NCBI GenBank assembly: GCA_030407085.1
Contig: CM059582.1
Location: 66,525,501-66,589,500 of the forward strand
From: Trichopria drosophilae
Lineage: Eukaryota > Arthropoda > Insecta > Hymenoptera > Diapriidae
Length of the DNA stretch: 64,000 nt
Direction: 5' to 3'
Shown: one piece after another, positions 43,577 through 54,690 of the stretch
Layout: the number at the start of each line of letters is the position of its first letter
Numbering within the stretch: position 1 is the stretch's first letter
Position numbers and translations under genes: made by a program
Notes under the pieces: model-generated
What the model saw: only the letters and a program-made list of their open reading frames with translations
Databases searched by the model: none
What the model was told of the DNA's origin: nothing

Positions 43577-45483
43577 TTCTCAGTTTTCTGGCGTGTCCCA
43601 ACCACAATTTTTGAACTATTAGCCATCGATAGTGGTCAATATTGTATCTTAATATTATTTGATTTCAGTAAAGCTTTTGACTCCATAAACCATGCCTTAT
43701 TACTTTCCTACATGAAAGACATGGGTTTCTCTAACCCAGTTATCAGATGGGTATTTTCTTACCTGTCAGGTCGCACACAACGTCTTCTAAATTTAGAGGG
43801 CGAGCTATCGTGTGCTTTACCTAATACGTCCGGTGTACCACAAGGTTCAAATCCTGGGCCAATCTTTTTTCTTATATTTATCAATTTTATATTAATGTCC
43901 TTAGAATTTTGTAAAGAATCTGCAATGCTATTTGCCGATGATTTACAAATACATCTATCGTCATCACTTGAGCATCTTAATACTACCATCTCTAAATTGA
44001 ATTTCGATGGTAATGCTATTCTTGATTGGTCTGGTAGAAATGGCTTAAGTCTACGTGCTGATAAGACCCAAGCTATTATATTTGGCAGTTCCCAATAATT
44101 TAACCAAATTGAGGACTTATCCAGTTGCTCCTATTATCATCGACGGTAAAATTGTTCCATTTCCATCTGAAAGTGTCAAAGACTTAGGGGTCATCCTCTC
44201 AGCCGATCTGTCATGGAACCGTCATGTTGCAAAGATATCCAGATCCGTACATGGCACTTTGCATGCCCTAAAATTCCAATTAAGCGTGATGCGAGTATAA
44301 CAGTCTATAGGACCAAGTTAAATTGGATGTCAGTTACGATGCGGCGCACTTATTTCCTGGGCCTTTTAGGTTATAAGATTTTCACGATGAATAAACCAAG
44401 CTATCTGCGGGAACTTTTTGTTGAACTCGGGACTGATGTACGTAGGTCAGCTCGTCTTCAGGCCATCCAATTTCATGTGTCGCACTGTCGCACTAATTTC
44501 AGACAGAAGTCTTTTATGATGTCCGTTATTAAATTATGGAGCATTCTACCAAATCATGTTAAACTCACTCTATCATATGATCAATTTAAAGCTAAACTAG
44601 CTAATTTTCTTGCTATAAACAACATTGAGAATATTTGGGTCTAGTGTGGTGGGAAGTCATTATGTCGACTACCGCATTAATTCGGATCTTTGTACTTAGC
44701 GATTTCTTTTGTAATTTTGTATTGCTTAAAATACAATTTATCTTTAAAATAGTCATACTCTCAGCGTCTACCGAATATTCGTCACTATATTGTCACGCGT
44801 ATCCTACCGATCATTTCTTTATTTTTATTTTTATTACTTATATTGTTATTATTATATTTTTATTTTTTGTCAACCATTTTGTATTTTTACCATACGGTCT
44901 TTGGATCATGGTATAATAAATGATTACATACATACATCCATACATACTATATTAATATGTTGTAAAATCCATATCGTAGGTAACAAAAAACTATACGGGT
45001 ATTTGTAATTAACATATATTAGGCGAAGTAAATCCAATGACATTTATTAAATTAATGTATAATTTTTACAATAAAAATCTGGATTAATTTGTGCCCCCAT
45101 TTTTCGTTCTCAGTTTTCTGGCTGTATACTTTGTGCTATAAAATGCGCACACAAACACTTTATGCTTAAAATTTTCATAGAAATTAAGTGTTGGATAGGA
45201 AGTTCTGAAACGATCGTGTTTTGTTCAAATCTGATATCAGGTTTTAACAAATTTTGTGCTTTATGTCGGAGGATAACCTGCGAACCAGTCAATTTCTCAG
45301 TTTTCTGGTAAGTATTTTTGAATAATTACGCCTAATTTTCATTCAATATTTTTCACTAGAACTTTTAAGAATGTTGTTTTTAATCCATTGCTAAAGATGT
45401 AATACTTAAAAAATTCCTCCAATACGATTTTTTAACATAATAACCTGCAAATTGTCAGTATTCTGCCGTTCTCAGTTTTCTGG
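43577..45483 (+). repeat. TTCTCAGTTTTCTGG motif, four exact copies
   Basis: At 43577, 45107, 45294 and 45469. The last two are ~175-187 bp apart and both preceded by AACCTGC, so they are part of a decayed tandem repeat. The first is separated from the rest only by the retrotransposon insertion. The right end carries a related inverse CCAGAAAAGT at about 48115. Confidence 0.75.
43613..44950 (+). mobile_element. 5'-truncated CR1/Jockey-type non-LTR retrotransposon
   Basis: It begins mid-RT: LILFDFSKAFDSINHALL (motif A), TSGVPQGSNPGPIFFLIFIN, MLFADDLQIHLS (FADD). After a stop at 44096, ESVKDLGVILSADLSWNRHV, then with an internal deletion SYLRELF and SFMMSVIKLWSILPNHVK. It ends near TAATAAATGATTACATACAT, the kind of short-repeat tail such elements carry. 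A 5' truncation is usual for target-primed insertion. Confidence 0.8.
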
Positions 45484-45597
45484 CGATATGAATGACTGAA
45501 AATTTTACAATAAATTAAGGTCGAGAGCAATAAATATGCAAATGTGGATATTGTATATAGGCCCTGGTGATGTTATAAGCATTTTCTATATTATTTT

Positions 45598-45653
45598 TAG
45601 TGTCGGACAGCATCTGGGTGGATGCATCAACCAACGTCGATTCACATCAAAAG
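45598..45653 (+). CDS. Probable short exon of the unnamed transposase-like gene
   Basis: Flanked by TATTATTTTTAG on the left and GTAATT on the right. In the phase needed to join the next exon it reads VGQHLGGCINQRRFTSK. Intron 45654-45910 ends TTACTTATTTCAG. An upstream first exon with the start codon was not found and may be lost or lie before the inserted retrotransposon. Confidence 0.4.
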
Positions 45654-45910
45654 GTAATTTTATATAAATAATATAAACGGCCGAAATTTGTTACTCAGGG
45701 GTTTTCTGGGTCGCTGATTATGAATCTGACCTCAAATTTAAAAAATTCTAATTTTTTTTAATTTTATCCGTTCTATTGGTCTTCTCACATACGAAAATAA
45801 TGCAAAAGTCTAATTACGCAGTTTTTCAAATTTTGTTTTCGTGTTTATTTTTATTATATGATTAGTTCATTTTTATAACAATCTGAAATTATTTGCATTT
45901 ACTTATTTCA

Positions 45911-47670
45911 GATGTCAAAGATAGATATCGAAAAATGAAGATGAAGAAACGCGTAAGGTATGAACAAAATCCACAGAAAAAAAGAGAGAGTGAGAAGGCA
46001 CGTTACGAGGGAATAAAAAGTGATCCAGTTAAGCGAGCGGAATTGAAAGAAGCGAACAGATTAAGAGATTTGAGAAAGAAAGAATCGGGGGAGATTAAGT
46101 CAATATCGGAATTGTCGTCTTCGGAGAAAATAAAGATTCGTCAGAAATGGAGACAATATTCTGCTACATATAATGCGAAACAAACTGCCAAGAAGTTTTC
46201 AAATTCACCATCGGCACGTATAGTCGAGGCGAAGAAACGATCAACTAAACAACGAAGACAAAGAAATAAGGAAATTAAGAAGAAAGCCTCTGTCATTACT
46301 CAACTCAAAAATAAATTGAAGGCGTATAAGAAAAAAATTAATCGTCTCATAAAACCAAAAGAAGAAACACCGATAGATAAAATAATGAAATTGACTGAAG
46401 ATCCTACTAGAAAACAGGTTGCAAACATGGCATTATTTGGAGAAGTTGTAAATGAATAATTTTCGATTAATTATCCGAAATTGAAGACTTATCAAGAAAA
46501 AGACGTTGCACGCAAGCTACTATTTGGAAATGTTGTGAAGAAACATAAGGTATGGAAAATTAACAATCTAAAAAGTGTTATTACGTACACAAAATTGTGG
46601 TATGTTCGAAAAAGAAAAACGCATAGCAAGACTTCTGTAAATCTCTTAAGAAAGACGATTGAAAACTTTTTAGAAGACGATAAACGTAGTCGTTTATGTG
46701 CGGGAAACAAGAATTTATAACTAAAAATAAAATAAAAATGCAGAGACGTTACCTCTCTGATACGTTAAAGAATATGCATAAAGAATTTCTGAAAGAATTT
46801 ACGAACATTGCCATAAGTTACTTCTCATTTGCAAAAATGAGACTATTTTGGATCGTAACTCCAAAAATTTCCGATAGGGATACATGTTTGTGTATTACTC
46901 ATAGCAACATTCAATTATTAGTGACCGCTTTAAAGAATGCAAAAGTATTGAATCTGTCGAGTTATCAAAACGTATTACTTGCGCTATGCTGTGGTAGATA
47001 CGATGAAAAATGTTTGATGAGAAAATGTGAAATTTGTTTAAAAAATGCTTTACCTTTTAATGAGTATGTTGGAAGAAAAGAAATTAGTTATAAACAATGG
47101 GTTTCTTCTAAAGAAAGTTTTACAGATCCAAAGACAAAACAACAATTATTAAACAAAAAAAATTTGTTGTAAAACAAAAACAACAATTATGCGAAACGAC
47201 AGTTGAGATTTTAATAAAAAGGTTGGAAAATGACTTGGTAAAATTGTTTAAACACGAAACAAATATTGTTCACCAGTATAATACTTTGAAAGCACTAAAA
47301 GAGTCACTTTCAGAAAAAGATGCCCTGATTCATATGGATTTTTCTGAAAACTACTGCACCAAATATCATGAAGAGATACAATCATTTCATTTTGGAGGAT
47401 CACGAACTCAAATTTCTCTTCACACTGTTGTAGTTTACCACCAAAACTCTATAAAGTCTTACTGTACTAACTCATTGAATTTGTCGCATAATGTACCTGC
47501 AATTTGGGCTCACTTAAAGCCTATATTAAATGACGTACCGTCGTCTATTGAGAACCTTCACTTTTTGAGCGATGGACCCGTCACCCAGTACAGAAATAAG
47601 CATATGCTTTTTGTCCTGGCTTGCAAATTGAGATCTAAATTGAATTTAGAAATTCTAAAATCTGATTCGT
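45911..47670 (+). pseudogene. Unnamed transposase-like protein with DFSENY and SDGP motifs
   Basis: The first frame (to TAA 46457) is Lys/Arg-rich with a coiled-coil look (RYRKMKMKKRVRYEQNPQKK). In the same frame after the stop: LLFGNVVKKHKVW. Then, with a shift, RRYLSDTLKNMHKEFLKEF, FWIVTPKISDRDTCLC and CCGRYDEKCLMRKCEIC; after a shift in the A8 run at 47154-47161, LIHMDFSENYCTKYHEEIQ, FHFGGSRTQISLHT, AIWAHLKPIL and LHFLSDGPVTQYRNKHM. Two aspartates in beta-strand-like contexts suggest an RNase-H-fold nuclease; a third acidic residue is not reached before the frame ends in repeat DNA. I recall similar proteins in insect genomes but no agreed name. Confidence 0.65.
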
Positions 47671-47935
47671 AATCAGCATCCTCAAACCCCATAATTACTC
47701 AATTTTCTTTAATTTCAGTTATTATTTTTAATTTTGATCCGCCATATTGGATCCGCCATATTGAATTTAGAAATTTTGCAATTTGATTCATAATCAGCAC
47801 CCTCAAAAATCCCTAAATACTACATTTCGTTTAATTTTAGTTATTATTTTTAATTTTGATTCGCCATATTGGATCCGCCATATTGAATTTCGAAATTCTG
47901 AGATGAAATTCGAATTCAGCGACCCTGAAAACGGT
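47636..47935 (+). repeat. ~121-bp tandem repeat with GATCCGCCATATT
   Basis: TTGAATTTAGAAATT starts units at 47638, 47763 and (variant) 47884; each has GATTCxTAATCAGCAxCCTC and TTTTTAATTTTGATxCGCCA. It truncates the upstream coding frame. Related sequence (GGTCGCTGATTATGAATCTG) lies in the intron at 45711 and again at 57170. Confidence 0.8.
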
Positions 47936-48468
47936 ATAATAACTATTTTCAATTAAATGTGATACACTGTGCTAATTATGAGGCAAAATTTTCAAAAATT
48001 TGTTATTAAATATAGAATTAAACAAAAAGTATTTGTTAGATTGACTGGCCGTCACAGTGGCGTGAATGACCGTACTTTAGTAGTGCAATAAGCTAATAAT
48101 AGTTCGTGAAGTCACCAGAAAAGTCTGGGGCCAAAAATGCTTTCAAATTATTCCAACTTTTGGAGAACGACCCATATACACAATATATTATAGATAATAT
48201 TATCTGTTTGTTGTTCAAAACTTTGAAGAGAAACTAATTTTTATTACAAATATAGGAGAATAATAAATTTCCATATGCCCTACTGTTGTCAAAATTTGTA
48301 TGGTCACATTACGTATTTATATGTACATATATATTATAATACATAAAGTAATTTATACGTTATTTTAAATTGTATTTTAATTATTGTTATGAAAATAAAA
48401 TTTGGAAAATAATCATTGCCAATTTTACTTTTTTGATTTCCTATAGCAGATTTAAATAGTAACTGTAT

Positions 48469-48510
48469 AATATTGTAATATATATATATATATATATATA
48501 TTACAATATT
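48469..48510. repeat. Perfect AT palindrome
   Basis: AATATTGTAATA, (TA)n, then TATTACAATATT. Confidence 0.85.
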
Positions 48511-48768
48511 TTATACATTGTTATATAATATATACATTTTCGTAAAATAAAATATCGTATAATAAATTATTTTCCTTATTACGACGTATTATATATATAA
48601 TGACACTGAAGTTAGCAAACACATTGACAGAATTCGTATCATTTCAATTTAAAAAATTTTCAAAACCTGGAAATCAATTTATTTTCAACAGTTATTCGAA
48701 ATAGTAGCTAATTTTTCATGATGTGGCTGCTGAAATGTGGCTGCCAATTTCAGCGTCATATATATATA

Positions 48769-50875
48769 TTAGGGTAGAGTGAATCGGAAAAGTTTTTTTG
48801 TAACACTTATTTTTTGGTAGTTTTTGATGCGCTAAGAACGAAAATGACCATAAAAAAATTCTGAAAAAATGTTTCACATTCGCCCCGACGCGGACGTCCC
48901 AAAGATGCCGTTTTTGGGGTGTTTTTTTTCGATTGTCTGTAACTCCGTAATTTTTTTTAATTTGTTTTTTTTTTTTGGAAAAGGGGCCCACATTATCCAT
49001 CTATTAAATCCATATAATAGAAATTTTTATTTTTTTTTGATTATGCCTCTAAAAAATCGATATGTATGTCGATTTTTCAAAAAATTGAATATTTCGATAT
49101 TTTTCATTTATAACAAGTCAAATATCGGCAAAATCGAAGTGTGGCTACGATTTTTCGACGTATTTTGACCTCCTAAACATGAAAATTATCGTAAAATTTA
49201 ACTAAATGTCTTCTCTTAGTCGTTATTTTTTAAAAAGTTCTAAAAATGTAACCTGATTCTATTAAAAGCTATTTTAAGGGCTTATTACGGTCAAAAATTG
49301 TCAGAGTTTTAATTTTTTATTCGAAAGTACAACATTTCAAGAATATTCTGTAAAAATCTCGCGTCAATCCGAGCAAAACTAACACAGACATGATTTTTTG
49401 AACTGTCCGACTGGGAGACCTAACGCGTAAGAGCTGAGCAACAAAATGACATTACCAAGAAAGAAGAGAGAATACGAAGAAGGCAGGAGTAAAAAGACGC
49501 ATTAAAATCCCTGGATTATAACAATGGCGTCGAATCTATTCCAAGAAAACAAAGTGTGTCATTATAAATTGTAAATAAACAAATTGTTCACAACGACAGA
49601 AAGGCCGTACATATTTGGATTTTCGAACAAATATCTGCATCTCCATTATCGATGAAATGTAATTTTCAACGTTCGTTTCTTATAAATACCATCCAATACG
49701 GATCTTCTGAACTTTAAATTCAACGCCATCCATAGACAATCCCAACTTAGGGTGAATCCACATGGAGCGAAAATTTCCGCGCGGAATCGTCTTTTAGCCA
49801 ATAGTATCTAAGTTCTAGATCACCTATCTCATTCTAAGTGAAATACTATTGGCTAAAAGACGATTCCGCGCGGAAATTTCCGCTCCATGTGGATTCACAC
49901 TTACGTCACCAATAAATCACTAAGGTAAAGAACTAGCTAGTTCGGGAATTAATGACTTAATTTAACATTACAATTTGGAGAAATGTGTGATCTTATGTAA
50001 TAATATATAATACTAATGTATTAATAATACACGTAATAAATGCCTTAAAATATCTGACATCTTCTTCTTGAATTGTAGCATTAACGCATGGATTAGATAT
50101 GATATTCCAAATCCACTACGGCCCACAGCACTGGATCGCCAATTCAATATGGATCCGTGAGCTTGCTGAAATGTTTGGGCTGTTGACTAGGGTGACCTCT
50201 GGCGAGTTGTCGTTTTATTCATATTATAGGTCTCCGAGTTGGACAGTTCAAAAAATCATATTTGTGTTAGTTTTGCTCGGATTGACGCGAGATTTTACAG
50301 AAGATTCTTGAAATATTGTACTTTCGAATAAAAAAATTAAAACTTTCACCATTTTGACCGTAGTAAGCCCTTAAAATAGCTTTTAATAGAATCAGGTTAT
50401 ATTTTTAGAACTTTTTAAAAAATAACGACCAAGAGGAGACATTTAGTTAAATTTTACGATCATTTTCATGTTTAGGAGCACAAAATACGTCGAAAAATCA
50501 TAGCCACACTTCGATTCTGCCGATATTTGACTTGTTATAAATGAAAAATATCGAAATATTCAATTTTTTGAAAAATCGACATATATATCGATTTTTTAGA
50601 GGCATAATAAAAAAAAATAAAAATGTCTATTATATGGATTTAATAGATGGATAATATGGGCACCTTTTCCAAAAAAGAAAAAGAAAAATTAAAAAAAATG
50701 ACGGAGTTACAGACCATCGAAAAAAAAACACCCCAAAAACGGCATCTTTGGGACGTCGGGGCAAATGTGAAACATTTTTTTAAAATTTTTTTATGGTCAT
50801 TTTCGTTCTTAGCGCATCAAGAACTACTAAAAAATAAGTGTTACAAAAAAACTTTTCCGATTCACTCCACCCTAA
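48769..50875. mobile_element. Foldback/MITE-like element with ~650-bp inverted arms, TA-flanked
   Basis: Left arm 48769-49421 starts TTAGGGTAGAGTGAATCGG; right arm 50228-50875 ends CCGATTCACTCCACCCTAA. The arms align along their whole length with about 5-8 percent difference by eye. TA borders both ends. The 0.8-kb loop has no protein, but a smaller MITE lies inside it. Terminal ACCCTAATA and TA targets point to the mariner superfamily, mobilised in trans. Confidence 0.85.
49750..49900. mobile_element. 151-bp MITE with 58-bp arms and TTA duplication
   Basis: GGGTGAATCCACATGGAGCG and its inverse form the ends; TTA flanks both sides (49747-49749, 49901-49903). A 3-bp TWA target and GGG/GTGTGAATCC-type ends fit PIF/Harbinger. 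Arms differ at only one or two positions, so it is young and would fold into a near-perfect hairpin. Confidence 0.85.
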
Positions 50876-51267
50876 TATACAGGGTGGCCGATTTATCTGA
50901 AGACATCGAAATATCTCGAGAACTATACACAGAATCAAAAAAGTTGTCCGATGAAAGTTGTTCGACACGAAGGGTAGCATCCAGTAATAATGAAATTTAC
51001 CCCATCCCCCATCCCCTGGGGGTGGAGTGGGGGCAAAAACAATAAAACTTAAATAGGAACCCCTAGTTTTTATTGCAGATTTGGATTCTCCAATATTGAC
51101 AATTTTCGCCCGCGTAGCGGATATGGAATACGGTCATTCCAACAAAGCCGTGAAAAAATACATTTAGCGTTACCCAGGAACAACGACGTGGACGTAGTAT
51201 TTTTCTGTTCCCTTTGGGGTGCTTGTTTTACGTGAGTCCCCTTGCCTCTCACTGACTTACTGTTCAC

Positions 51268-52330
51268 TTACTTGAGTAAGTGTTCGAAATGTTGACCTTC
51301 TACTTCAATGCATTTATTTATTCTTTCTTCAAATGACTTTATACATGATAGAATCATATCTGCAGAAATTTCTGCGCAAGCAGTTCTTATGCGTTCCACC
51401 ATGTTTTCACGAGTCGTTGGTACTTGTTCATAAACCTTACCTTTTAGGTAACCCCATAGGACTAAATCCAGAGATGTTAGATCAGGTGACCTCGCAGGCC
51501 AATTAATGGGGCCACCTCTACCAATCCACCTACCATTGTAATCACGGTCTAGTATTTCCCTTGCTACTCTTGAAAAATGTGCTGGGCAACCATCATGCTG
51601 AAACCACATTGTCCGTCGGACGTCCATAGCAACATCCTCAAGTAGTAATGGTACTTCTTGTTCTAGGAAATCTCGATATTTTGTTCCATTCAAATTACCT
51701 TCAATGAAATAAGGACCAATGAGTTTATTTCCTATGATTCCATACCAAACGTTCACCGACCAAGGACGTTGATGATTAACTTGTCGTAACCAATGGGGAT
51801 TTTCTACGCTCCAATAATGCATATTATGCCTATTGACGCCACCATGGTTCGTGAATGTAGATTCATCTGAAAATAATACATTAGCAAAGAAATTGTGGTT
51901 CGTTTGCATTTTTTGAAATGCCCATTCACAAAACACCACGCGGTTATGAAAATCATCGCCATCTAGTTCCTGGTGCAGTGAAATGTGATATGGGTGAAAC
52001 TTATGACGATGCAATATTCTTTGAATACTGTCTCTGGAAATGCCGGAATCGCGATGTAATTGTCGTGTGCTTACATGTGGATTTTGGTGAATAGCTGCTA
52101 GTACAGCTACTTCGTTAGCTTCTCCTGTAACTGTTAATCTTCGCTTCCTTTTTTTCATTTGTACGCTGCCATCAGAGTGAAAGGCATTCACAACTTTGTA
52201 AAAAAAGAACGCGAGCGAGCATTATCTGGAAAACGCTCAGCATACAACGCAACAGCATCGTCAATATTCCTCTTACATTCACCATAAATAAGAATCATTT
52301 CGATTTTTTCGGGAACTGTAGCAGGATTTA
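51268..52330 (-). pseudogene. Mariner-type transposase, D-D-D, frameshifted near the N-terminus
   Basis: The main frame 52191-51268 (307 codons) has HPHVSTRQLHRDSG-like HTH (seen PHVSTRQLHRDSGISRDSIQ), FSDEST (D109), WFQHDGCPAHF (D200) and SPDLTSLDLVLWGYLK (D237). There are 36 residues between the second and third Asp, against 34 in classic mariner. Translation from this frame would need a GTG. The natural N-terminus (MILIYGECKRNIDDAVALYA, a DUF4817-type HTH, 52308-52196) lies one base out of register; the shift falls in a T7 run (+ strand A-run at 52198-52206). One indel thus separates a near-complete transposase into two frames. Confidence 0.85.
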
Positions 52331-53204
52331 TTTTTAACTTGCAATTCGATTTAAGCAATGAAGGGTAGACAAAAAATAGTCACGTAAACGGAAAGTTGTT
52401 ATTCTAAAAGCAAAGTGACCTCCGACCGAATTACTACCAATACAATGGACTTCAAAAACAGTCTTACACTGAGAGACCGTGAATACTAAATTTTAATATG
52501 GGGATTAGAAAGTCGCGATATCCATTTACTTCCCTTCAGGAAAGTAGAGAAAAATGTAGGTGAACTGGTTACGTGTGACTCAACTTATGTATAAAATGAT
52601 ATGCTACTTTATTTTCGAGTTATGTCGCCCTCTAGCATTATGTAACAGAACCGGCGCCGGTGATGGCCGAAATGCAAGCGATGTACATGTATGAAACCAC
52701 GTGAGTTCTCTCGGGGTCCGGTAGATGGCGACGAAATCCCCAAATGAAGTAAGAGTTTCGTTTTGTTTAATAGAAGCTGGTTTGACCGTCAATGCTCAGC
52801 TTATTTATTCTCATTTCGGAAAAAACATACAGAGAGAGAATGAATGAGCTGAGTGAAGGGACATGACGCGTTTTTTAATGGATTGCGTGATGTCCTCTTT
52901 TTGTTTATTAAATAATAAATTTAAAACCTAAAATGTAATTTTATTGAAGGTAGAAAACTTATTTATAAAATTGCTTCCATATTGTATGCACAATTTTTAT
53001 GTAATCAGTTTTGATTTTTAATATGAAGAATATAAATTATTCATAATCTTAATTTTTCGAATGGACATTATTAAAATTTCATATTCAGAATAACAATTTT
53101 TGCAATTGATATTACTAAATTCTAATATTAAAAATTCTAATATTAGAATTTTTAATATTAAATTTTCATAAAGGGATCAAATTGTCCCTATTTGCCCCCT
53201 GGAT

Positions 53205-53582
53205 GCTCCCCTTCGTGTCGAACAACTTTCATCCGACAACTTTTTTGATTCTGTGCATAGTTCTCGAGGTATTTCAATGTCTTCAGATAAATTTGGATTT
53301 TTATCGATTACAGCGCCACCTGTGAACCAAAATGCAATAGCTCCTAGGTCAAATTGGTGTACTTTTTTCCGGAGAATCCAAATCTGTAATAAAAACTGGG
53401 GGTTCCTATTTAAGTTTTATTGTTTTTGCCCCCACTCCACCCCCAGGAGATGGGGGAGGGGGTAAATTTAATTATCACTGGATGCCCCCTTTCGTGTCGA
53501 ACAACTTTCATCCGACAACTTTTTTGATTCTGTGCATAGTTCTCGAGATATTTCGATGTCTTCAGATAAATCGGCCACCCTG
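53205..53582. repeat. Duplicated terminal segment in the right mariner end
   Basis: TTCGTGTCGAACAACTTTCA...TTCAGATAAAT occurs at 53212-53292 and again at 53492-53572, 280 bp apart. Confidence 0.85.
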
Positions 53583-53584
53583 TA

Positions 53585-54224
53585 TATATATATATGATAC
53601 TGACATTAATTCCCAGCAAGGCAAATAATTTCTTAACGAAAACTTGTATAGCTCATTGGGGAGAAAAGGAACTCTACAAAGAAATCGATTTTTTAATCAT
53701 TACAAACCTTTTTATTTTCGTTTTTTAACAGTTAGTGAGTAAAACTTTTCTGTTCTTGTTCTTCAGATTTGTATTACGATCTCTTTGGTCTGGTTATTTT
53801 TGTTTAACACCCACAGAGGAGGTTTATTTGTTTATTTATTTATGTTTTATTGTTTAGTTGCATTTATGTTTATGTAAGCATATGGGGCAAAATTTCTCAA
53901 GTGGGCCAGCCCAAAAATAGAAGTTATCTAATTTGGTCCAAACTTGGTCAACTTGTACTTCTATATGGTAGTACTTCACACACTAAAAATTTGTTCGATC
54001 CTTCAAATAATGGCCAAGGTAGAGGGGGTGAAAATTTTAGACTTCTGACGGAGGAGGAGTATTTCAATCGCACGTAACTTTGATTCTATTGCATCAGTCA
54101 AAATAGTGTCTAGAATATTTTTTATAGATTATTACATGGTCTTTCAGACTGTTACAGTAAATTACTTCAAAAGTCAAAATTGAATAATTTTTTACTGAAA
54201 ATAATAATTAAATCAACGTTTTCT
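53585..54224. other. No gene seen
   Basis: AT-rich, with short TTTATT repeats near 53830. Confidence 0.5.
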
Positions 54225-54690
54225 TCATGTTCCGCCCATTTTAATTTTTGAAACTATTTTTAAATGAAAGCTGATGTCTTTTTCTATAAGATCACTAATT
54301 TTCAAAGATGCTTTTTTTTTGTTTTCGAGTAATCGTAAAATGAATGTGTTCCTGCGCTGTATCGAGCAGAGCAACAGTTTTCTAGCTCTATGTGCTGCTC
54401 TTTTCTTTTCTTTACATTTTCTATCCCACCAAGGTGAACACCCTAATTCTTTCTTTCTGCCTGTTCTCTTTTCTGTTATCGCCTTTTTTATTTCCTCTTC
54501 TAATTCCTCCCATTCCTTTACCCCTGTTTTCTTCCATTCTACCTTTTTTATTCTTTTTTTATATTCGATTTCCCCCTCTTTTGTCCAATCTTGTATTTTC
54601 CCTTCCACTATGTCGTCTTCCATTTCATCTTTCTTCCAATTTCCCGCTAATTTAACTATTATCGGTTGGTGATCTGACGCCATATATATA
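54225..54690 (-). pseudogene. Fragment of a non-LTR retrotransposon ORF2 (endonuclease end and linker)
   Basis: The minus frame starts MASDHQPIIVKLAG, the SDH motif that closes an APE-type endonuclease, and continues with a Lys/Glu-rich linker and CSPWWDRKCKEKKRAAHRAR, the conserved WW/Cys block before the RT. RT itself is missing and the frame ends at 54225, so this is an internal fragment. The (AT)n at 54685 marks its other edge. Confidence 0.72.

Larger units (their letters stand above)
43409..48173 (+). mobile_element. 4.8-kb element with inverted ends and an unnamed transposase-like gene
   Basis: GGGTCGTTCTCCAAAAGTTG at 43409 is repeated in inverse at 48173 (24 bp, perfect by eye). ATAT lies outside both ends, a possible 4-bp target duplication, though weak in AT-rich DNA. 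Inside: a retrotransposon insertion (43613-44950), repeats with TTCTCAGTTTTCTGG, an exon-intron structured coding region (45600-47670) and a tandem repeat with GATCCGCCATATT. I cannot name the superfamily. Confidence 0.7.
50880..53582 (-). mobile_element. Mariner-superfamily element, 2.7 kb, TA-flanked
   Basis: Ends CAGGGTGGCCGATTTATCTG and inverse, with TA at 50878-50879 and 53583-53584. Inverted repeats extend about 190 bp (through the GGGGTGGAGTGGGGGC block). The right side carries an extra direct copy of ~95 bp of the terminus (53205-53300). Transposase is on the minus strand. It shares the site with the foldback at 48769-50875: only TATA separates the two. Confidence 0.9.

Noticed and set aside
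48716..49168. Frames of 94-99 codons, also 50647-51045
   Set aside because: They lie in the inverted arms of a foldback and mirror each other; the poly-Lys/Phe comes from A/T runs.
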